Under the pieces are notes generated by a model. That model was not told the DNA's origin and made no database searches. It saw nothing but the letters and a program-made list of their open reading frames with translations. The translations under genes were made by a program, and so were the position numbers. A stretch of 64,000 nucleotides of DNA from contig JBFMFB010000004.1 of assembly GCA_040752115.1 (NCBI GenBank), forward strand, positions 1-64,000, written 5' to 3'. How positions within the stretch are numbered: position 1 is the stretch's first letter; the number at the start of each line of letters is the position of its first letter. Source of the stretch: JBFMFB01 sp040752115 (GTDB taxonomy: Bacteria > Pseudomonadota > Gammaproteobacteria > Burkholderiales > Sulfuricellaceae). Positions 60,134 through 64,000 of this stretch are shown here, piece by piece.

Positions 60134-61078
60134 TCAAATGCCACTTACCTCCGCCAGGCAAAGCCGCAGTGACTCGTCCCAACTGGGCAGGGCGATGCCG
60201 AAAGACCGGTGTAGCTTTTCGTTCGACAGCAGCGAATTCTGCGGCCGCCTGGCGGGCAGGGGGTATTCGGCGGTCGGGATGGGGATCAGATTCGGTGAGG
60301 CGTGAGGCGTGAGGCGTGAGGCGGATTCGAGGATGGCTTGGGCGAAACCGAACCAGGAGGTCTGGCCGGCGTTGGTGAGGTGGTAGGTGCCGGTGCATTC
60401 CGTGAAGAGTGAGGGGTGAGGGGTGAGGGGTGAGATGCATTGGGCAAGAATCTGCGCCGTGGCCTCCGCAATCATCCGGCTCCACGTCGGCGCGCCGATC
60501 TGGTCGTCCACGATCTTCAGCTCTTCCCGCTCTTTCGCGAGTCTCAGCATGGTCAGCAGGAAATTCTTCCCGCGCGCGCCATACACCCAGCTCGTGCGCA
60601 GGATCAGGTGCGGCGCGCCAGATGCCTGCACCGCCTGCTCGCCGGCCAGCTTGGTCTGGCCGTAGACATTGAGCGGGCTGGGGACGTCTTCTTCCGTGTA
60701 GGGCGTGAGGAGTGAGGCGTGAGGGGTAAGGGGCGACGGGTGGGCGGATGTTCCTTTGGTGCCGTCGAACACGTAGTCGGTGGAGTAATGGATGATCGCG
60801 GCGTTCCGCTTTTTGGCTTCTTCCGCCATGATGCCCGGCGCGGTGCCGTTGATCGCCATGGCGAGGTCCGGCTCCGATTCCGCCTTGTCCACGGCGGTGT
60901 AGGCGGCGGCATTGACGATCAGACTGGGCTCGATTTCACGCACAGCTTTTCTGATGGAGTCGGGGTCGGCGAGATTCATCGCCTGGCGGTCCACCGCGAC
61001 CACTTCCCCCAAGGGCGCCAGGGTGCGCTGCAGCTCCCAGCCGACCTGGCCGTCTTTGCCGGCAAGCAGGATCTTCAT
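60134..61078 (-). CDS. rmlD: dTDP-4-dehydrorhamnose reductase with repeat-encoded inserts
   Basis: 314 residues. KILLAGKDGQVGWELQRTL binds NAD(P), VNAAAYTAVDKAESEPDLAMAINGTA and YSTDYVFDG are family motifs, and VYGQTKLAGE holds the catalytic YxxxK. Three heptad arrays are read in frame and give extra peptides SAHPSPLTPHASLLTPYT, SPLTPHPSLFTE and SRLTPHASPN, at surface-loop positions where relatives lack them. Length is therefore above the usual 285-300. It makes dTDP-L-rhamnose and overlaps rmlC by 4 bases. Confidence 0.93.
   Translation of the reverse strand: MKILLAGKDGQVGWELQRTLAPLGEVVAVDRQAMNLADPDSIRKAVREIEPSLIVNAAAYTAVDKAESEPDLAMAINGTAPGIMAEEAKKRNAAIIHYSTDYVFDGTKGTSAHPSPLTPHASLLTPYTEEDVPSPLNVYGQTKLAGEQAVQASGAPHLILRTSWVYGARGKNFLLTMLRLAKEREELKIVDDQIGAPTWSRMIAEATAQILAQCISPLTPHPSLFTECTGTYHLTNAGQTSWFGFAQAILESASRLTPHASPNLIPIPTAEYPLPARRPQNSLLSNEKLHRSFGIALPSWDESLRLCLAEVSGI
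60295..60322. repeat. Solo heptad array in rmlD (1)
   Basis: Four perfect tandem copies of GTGAGGC on the plus strand. On the coding strand they read in frame as SRLTPHASP-like peptide near the RmlD C-terminus. Confidence 0.93.
60402..60436. repeat. Solo heptad array in rmlD (2)
   Basis: Five units on the plus strand: GTGAAGA, then GTGAGGG three times, then GTGAGAT. Read in frame on the coding strand as ISPLTPHPSLFTE. Same unit family as the arrays around the four-helix-bundle gene at 62534. Confidence 0.93.
60705..60746. repeat. Solo heptad array in rmlD (3)
   Basis: Units GTGAGGA, GTGAGGC, GTGAGGG and GTAAGGG (60705-60732), then two decayed units to 60746. In frame it encodes the HPSPLTPHASLLTPY insert between the DGTKG and TEED motifs of RmlD. 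Confidence 0.9.
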
Positions 61079-61620
61079 GCAAACACCTCGGCTTCGCTTA
61101 AAGGCAGCCCGGCCTGGTCTTTGGCGGACAGTACCGGCGCTCCGGCCAGCGGCCAGTCGATGTTCAGCACCGGATCGTTCCAGATAATGCAGCGCTCGTG
61201 TTCCGGAGCCCAGTAGTCGGTGGTCTTATATAGAAACTCGGCGTAATCGGACAGCACCAGAAAGCCGTGGGCAAAGCCTGGAGGAATCCACAGCATGCGC
61301 TTGTTTTCCGCCGAGAGATTTATCCCGAGCGGCTTGCCGAAGGTGGGCGAGCTCTTGCGGATGTCCACGACAACATCGAACACCTCGCCGGCAACGACCC
61401 TGACCAGCTTTCCCTGCGGCTGCCTGATCTGGTAATGCAGGCCGCGCAGCACGTTTCGGGCCGAGCGGGAATGATTGTCCTGGACGAAATCTGCGGTGAT
61501 GCCGGCCTTTTCCGCGAGCACCTTGCGGTTGTAGCTTTCGTAGAAAAACCCCCGGTCGTCGCCGAAAACCTTGGGCTCGAGGATCAGCACGCCGGGAAGC
61601 GCGGTTGTGACCACGTTCAC
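61075..61620 (-). CDS. rmlC: dTDP-4-dehydrorhamnose 3,5-epimerase
   Basis: 181 residues, cupin fold. VFGDDRGFFYESYNRKVL, FVQDNHSRSARNVLRGLHYQ with the catalytic His, and WIPPGFAHGFLVLSDYAEFLYKTTDYW are typical. GTG at 61620 overlaps the rmlA stop (TAGTG), which decides the start. Confidence 0.95.
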   Translation of the reverse strand: MNVVTTALPGVLILEPKVFGDDRGFFYESYNRKVLAEKAGITADFVQDNHSRSARNVLRGLHYQIRQPQGKLVRVVAGEVFDVVVDIRKSSPTFGKPLGINLSAENKRMLWIPPGFAHGFLVLSDYAEFLYKTTDYWAPEHERCIIWNDPVLNIDWPLAGAPVLSAKDQAGLPLSEAEVFA

Positions 61621-62537
61621 TAGAATATTCTCTCGCTCAGCATGGCCAGGAGATATTGCCCATAGCCGTTCTTCGCCATTGGCGCTGCCAGCGCCTCTAC
61701 CTGGCCCGCCGTGATGTACCCCATGCGGAATGCAATTTCTTCCGGGCAGGCGATTTTCAGCCCCTGGCGCTTTTCGATGGTCTCGATGAAGAGCGAAGCC
61801 TCCAGCAGTGATTCGTGCGTGCCGGTATCCAGCCACGCCATGCCGCGCCCCATCACGGCGACATCGAGTTTTCCCTGGCGCAGGTAGGTCTTGTTGACAT
61901 CCGTAATTTCCAGCTCGCCGCGAGGGGAAGGTTTGAGGGAGCGGGCGACCTCCACCACTTCGTTATCGTAAAAATAGAGCCCAGTCACCGCGTAGCGGGA
62001 CTTGGGTATTTCCGGTTTTTCCTCGATCGAAAGCGCCCGACCCGACTGATCGAATTCCACCACCCCGTAGCGCTCCGGATCTTTTACCGGGTAGGCGAAG
62101 ACCGTCGCTCCTGCTTCCTTCCGGGCCGCCGCACGCAAGTCGTCGGCCAGCTCGTGGCCGTAGAAGATATTGTCGCCCAGCACCAGGGCGCAGGCAGCGC
62201 TGCCGATAAACTTCTCGCCGATGATGAAGGCCTGGGCGATGCCTTCCGGCGCCGGTTGCACCGCATAGGAAAGGTTCAGCCCCCACTGCGCCCCGCTCCC
62301 CAGCAGCTGCTCGAACCGGGGAATATCCTGCGGCGTGGAGATCACCAGAATGTCGCGGACTCCCGCCAGCATCAGCGTGGAAAGCGGATAGTAAATCATC
62401 GGCTTGTCGTAGATCGGCAGCAACTGCTTGGAGACGGCCTGGGTGACCGGATACAGCCGCGTGCCGGAGCCGCCGGCGAGGATGATGCCTTTGGTGCGTG
62501 AAGAGTAAGGAGTGAGGGGGGAGGAGGATGAACTCAT
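61620..62537 (-). CDS. rmlA: Glucose-1-phosphate thymidylyltransferase
   Basis: 305 residues. KGIILAGGSGTRLYPVTQAVSKQLLPIYDKPMIYYPLSTLM is the nucleotide-binding signature; LVLGDNIFYGHEL and EKPEIPKSRYAVTGLYFYDN follow. The first 13 residues (MSSSSSPLTPYSS) come from a heptad array and are absent from normal RmlA. The start overlaps the four-helix-bundle stop by 4 bases (ATGA). Confidence 0.95.
   Translation of the reverse strand: MSSSSSPLTPYSSRTKGIILAGGSGTRLYPVTQAVSKQLLPIYDKPMIYYPLSTLMLAGVRDILVISTPQDIPRFEQLLGSGAQWGLNLSYAVQPAPEGIAQAFIIGEKFIGSAACALVLGDNIFYGHELADDLRAAARKEAGATVFAYPVKDPERYGVVEFDQSGRALSIEEKPEIPKSRYAVTGLYFYDNEVVEVARSLKPSPRGELEITDVNKTYLRQGKLDVAVMGRGMAWLDTGTHESLLEASLFIETIEKRQGLKIACPEEIAFRMGYITAGQVEALAAPMAKNGYGQYLLAMLSERIF
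62498..62532. repeat. Heptad array, 3' flank of four-helix-bundle gene 2
   Basis: Five plus-strand units: GTGAAGA, GTAAGGA, GTGAGGG, GGGAGGA and GGATGAA. Coding-strand reading gives the RmlA N-terminal extension. The array is the inverted counterpart of 62896-62923, and its last unit equals the unit of the array at 1855-1875. Confidence 0.92.
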
Positions 62538-62902
62538 TTTACATTCCGCTCCTTGATCGCGTTTATCAAGCCGCCAATAAGACCAAAGATTCTGTCAATC
62601 ACCACCAAAAGAACTTCCTCGTCACCCTTCTTGAAATATCCGAGCTCCCTGGCGATGACAGCCTGCGTTTCCAGTTCGCTCAACGATCCTCTGGCAATGG
62701 AAAGGAATTGAATGAACTCCCTATCACCATTCCTGGCCGCCCCCTCGGCAATGTTGCTCGGCACGGAAACTGCCGCCCGGCGAAGCTGGCTCGTCAATCC
62801 GTAAATTTCTTCGCGGGGAAAACTGGCGCTGAGCCGATACGCCTCTTTCACAAGCACTATCCCCTCCTGCCAAGCCAACAATTCGTGATGTTTCCTCTTC
62901 AC
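62534..62902 (-). CDS. Four-helix-bundle protein (S23/IVP family), copy 2
   Basis: 122 residues, the same length as copy 1. YRLSASFPREEIYGLTSQLRRAAVSVPSNIAEGAARNGDREFIQFLSIARGSLSELETQAVIA is the family signature, more canonical than copy 1. Inserted between rmlB and rmlA. The start is a GTG inside a GTGAAGA heptad, and the rmlB stop TAA lies in the neighbouring GTAAGGA unit. Sequence identity to copy 1 is low, so the two were acquired separately rather than by local duplication. Function unknown. Confidence 0.92.
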   Translation of the reverse strand: MKRKHHELLAWQEGIVLVKEAYRLSASFPREEIYGLTSQLRRAAVSVPSNIAEGAARNGDREFIQFLSIARGSLSELETQAVIARELGYFKKGDEEVLLVVIDRIFGLIGGLINAIKERNVK

Positions 62903-62923
62903 CCCTCACTCCTTACCCCTCAC
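62896..62923. repeat. Heptad array, 5' flank of four-helix-bundle gene 2
   Basis: Four units; on the coding strand GTGAGGG, GTAAGGA, GTGAGGG and GTGAAGA. It provides the rmlB stop and the four-helix-bundle GTG start. It is an inverted copy of the array at 62498-62518. Confidence 0.93.
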
Positions 62924-63974
62924 CGTATTGTTTTTCCATCCACTCGCGGTAGTCGCCACTGGCAACATTTTCCACCCACCCCATGTTGTCCAGATACCAC
63001 TGCACAGTCCTGCGGATGCCGGTCTCGAAGCTTTCCTTTGGCTTCCACCCCAGCTCGCGTTCGATCTTGCGGGCATCGATGGCATAGCGGCGGTCGTGGC
63101 CGGGGCGATCCTTGATGAAGGTGAGGAGGGAGGAGTGAGGGGTGAGCGGGGAGCCGGGGTGGAGTTCGTCGAGAATGGCGCACACCGTGTTGACCACATC
63201 GAGGTTGGTTTTCTCGTTCCAGCCGCCGATGTTGTAGGTTTCGCCAACCCGCCCTTTCGCCAGCACGGTGCGGATCGCTTCGCAATGGTCCCCGACATAG
63301 AGCCAGTCGCGGACATTCAAGCCATCGCCGTAAACCGGCAGGGGCTTGCCGTTGACCGCATTCAGGATCATCAGCGGGATCAGCTTTTCCGGAAACTGGT
63401 AAGGGCCATAGTTGTTGGAGCAGTTGGTGGTCAGGACGGGCAGGCTGTAGGTATGGTGCCAGGCCCGCACCAGGTGGTCGGATGCCGCCTTGGAGGCGGA
63501 GTAGGGGCTGTTCGGCGCATACGGCGTGGTTTCGCTGAAGGGTGGATCGTTCGGCCCGAGCGAGCCGTAAACCTCGTCGGTGGAAACATGCAGGAAGCGA
63601 AACGCCGCTTTCTCGCCGTCGGCAAGCCCCTGCCAATAGGCACGCGCCTCTTCGAGCAGGTGGAAGGTACCGTTGATATTGGTCTGGATGAAGTCTTCGG
63701 GTCCGTGGATGGAGCGGTCCACGTGGCTTTCGGCGGCGAAGTGCACGATGGCACGCGGCCTGTGCTCCGCCAGCAGCCTGCCCACCAGCGCGCGGTCGTT
63801 GATGTCGCCGCGCACGAAGATATGCCGCGGATCGCTGGCCAGGCTGGCCAGATTGGCCGGATTGCCGGCGTAGGTCAGCTTGTCCAGGTTGACGACCGGC
63901 GTGCCCTCCGCCGCAATCCAGTCCAGGATAAAATTCGAGCCGATGAAACCTGCGCCGCCAGTCACCAGAATCAT
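62913..63974 (-). CDS. rmlB: dTDP-glucose 4,6-dehydratase
   Basis: 353 residues. ILVTGGAGFIGSNFILDWI binds NAD, FLHVSTDEVYGSLG and YSASKAASDHLVRAWHHTY carry the catalytic residues. A heptad array read in frame inserts GSPLTPHSSLLT before the FIKDRPGHDRRYAID motif. The C-terminus ends inside another array. ATG at 63974 is preferred to the GTG at 63983 for its spacing from GAGG. First gene of the rml operon within this window. Confidence 0.95.
   Translation of the reverse strand: MILVTGGAGFIGSNFILDWIAAEGTPVVNLDKLTYAGNPANLASLASDPRHIFVRGDINDRALVGRLLAEHRPRAIVHFAAESHVDRSIHGPEDFIQTNINGTFHLLEEARAYWQGLADGEKAAFRFLHVSTDEVYGSLGPNDPPFSETTPYAPNSPYSASKAASDHLVRAWHHTYSLPVLTTNCSNNYGPYQFPEKLIPLMILNAVNGKPLPVYGDGLNVRDWLYVGDHCEAIRTVLAKGRVGETYNIGGWNEKTNLDVVNTVCAILDELHPGSPLTPHSSLLTFIKDRPGHDRRYAIDARKIERELGWKPKESFETGIRRTVQWYLDNMGWVENVASGDYREWMEKQYGEG
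63121..63148. repeat. Solo heptad array in rmlB
   Basis: Units GTGAGGA, GGGAGGA, GTGAGGG and GTGAGCG on the plus strand, read in frame on the coding strand as the SPLTPHSSLLT insert of RmlB. Confidence 0.9.
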
Positions 63975-64000
63975 CTGCGCCACCCTCTCGACGAATCGGC

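Noticed and set aside
60402..60436. CRISPR-like tandem repeat
   Set aside because: Units are 7 bp, contiguous and without spacers; no cas genes are present.

Overview
The window is GC-rich, gene-dense DNA from a Gram-negative bacterium, most likely a betaproteobacterium. The evidence is a c-type cytochrome operon of the SHP/DHC/cytochrome b kind, MsbA, RfaH and an O-antigen/exopolysaccharide locus. No rRNA, tRNA, CRISPR array or complete insertion sequence was seen. Genus cannot be fixed from the sequence alone.

Layout. (1) 58-5402, minus strand: one operon running cytochrome b, SHP-like cytochrome c, diheme cytochrome c, HD-GYP phosphodiesterase, response regulator, a four-helix-bundle gene, histidine kinase. 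(2) 5463-6518: a MITE-like element and a Tim44-like gene, ending at a back-to-back terminator pair. (3) 6570-20673, mostly minus: LPS core/O-antigen glycosyltransferases, an O-antigen ligase/polymerase, methyltransferases, a deacetylase, a TviB/TviC-type uronic acid pair and MsbA, with a VapBC pair upstream. (4) 21408-22373: RfaH (plus) and HicBA (minus). (5) 22890-56703, plus: a very long polysaccharide operon. It is preceded by an exact match to the RfaH recruitment element (ops). It encodes the WbpB/D/E diamino-uronic acid pathway with a 2-hydroxyglutarate oxidase, two asparagine-synthase-like amidotransferases, an ABC O-antigen exporter, a Wzx flippase, many glycosyltransferases and methyltransferases, the PglC/D/E plus WbpM/PglF bacillosamine-type pathway, and three DUF4143 AAA+ ATPases. 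(6) 56781-63974, minus: ManC, GalE, a toxin-antitoxin pair and RmlDCAB, again with a four-helix-bundle gene inserted.

How the genes work together. TviB can supply UDP-GlcNAcA to TviC (UDP-GalNAcA) and to WbpB/D/E (UDP-GlcNAc3NAcA). The AsnB proteins probably amidate uronic acids. WbpM, PglE, PglD and PglC would make and load diacetyl-bacillosamine on undecaprenyl phosphate. Rml and ManC supply dTDP-rhamnose and GDP-mannose. Products leave through Wzm/Wzt or Wzx and may join lipid A-core flipped by MsbA. RfaH acting at ops would allow transcription of the ~34-kb operon.

Most unusual. Two four-helix-bundle (S23/IVP family) genes sit inside unrelated operons, and each is bracketed by inverted arrays of 7-bp repeats. 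Related solo arrays lie in frame inside rmlD and rmlB. Because 7 and 3 share no factor, the purine strand stops every frame within 21 nt while supplying overlapping GTGA/ATGA starts. The pyrimidine strand is open in all three frames and encodes the same peptide. This looks like an operon-compatible insertion cassette. Other notable items are a PIN toxin fused in frame to the WbpE aminotransferase, four toxin-antitoxin modules in the sugar locus, and a 1.4-kb ATPase insertion bounded by ~185-bp direct repeats.
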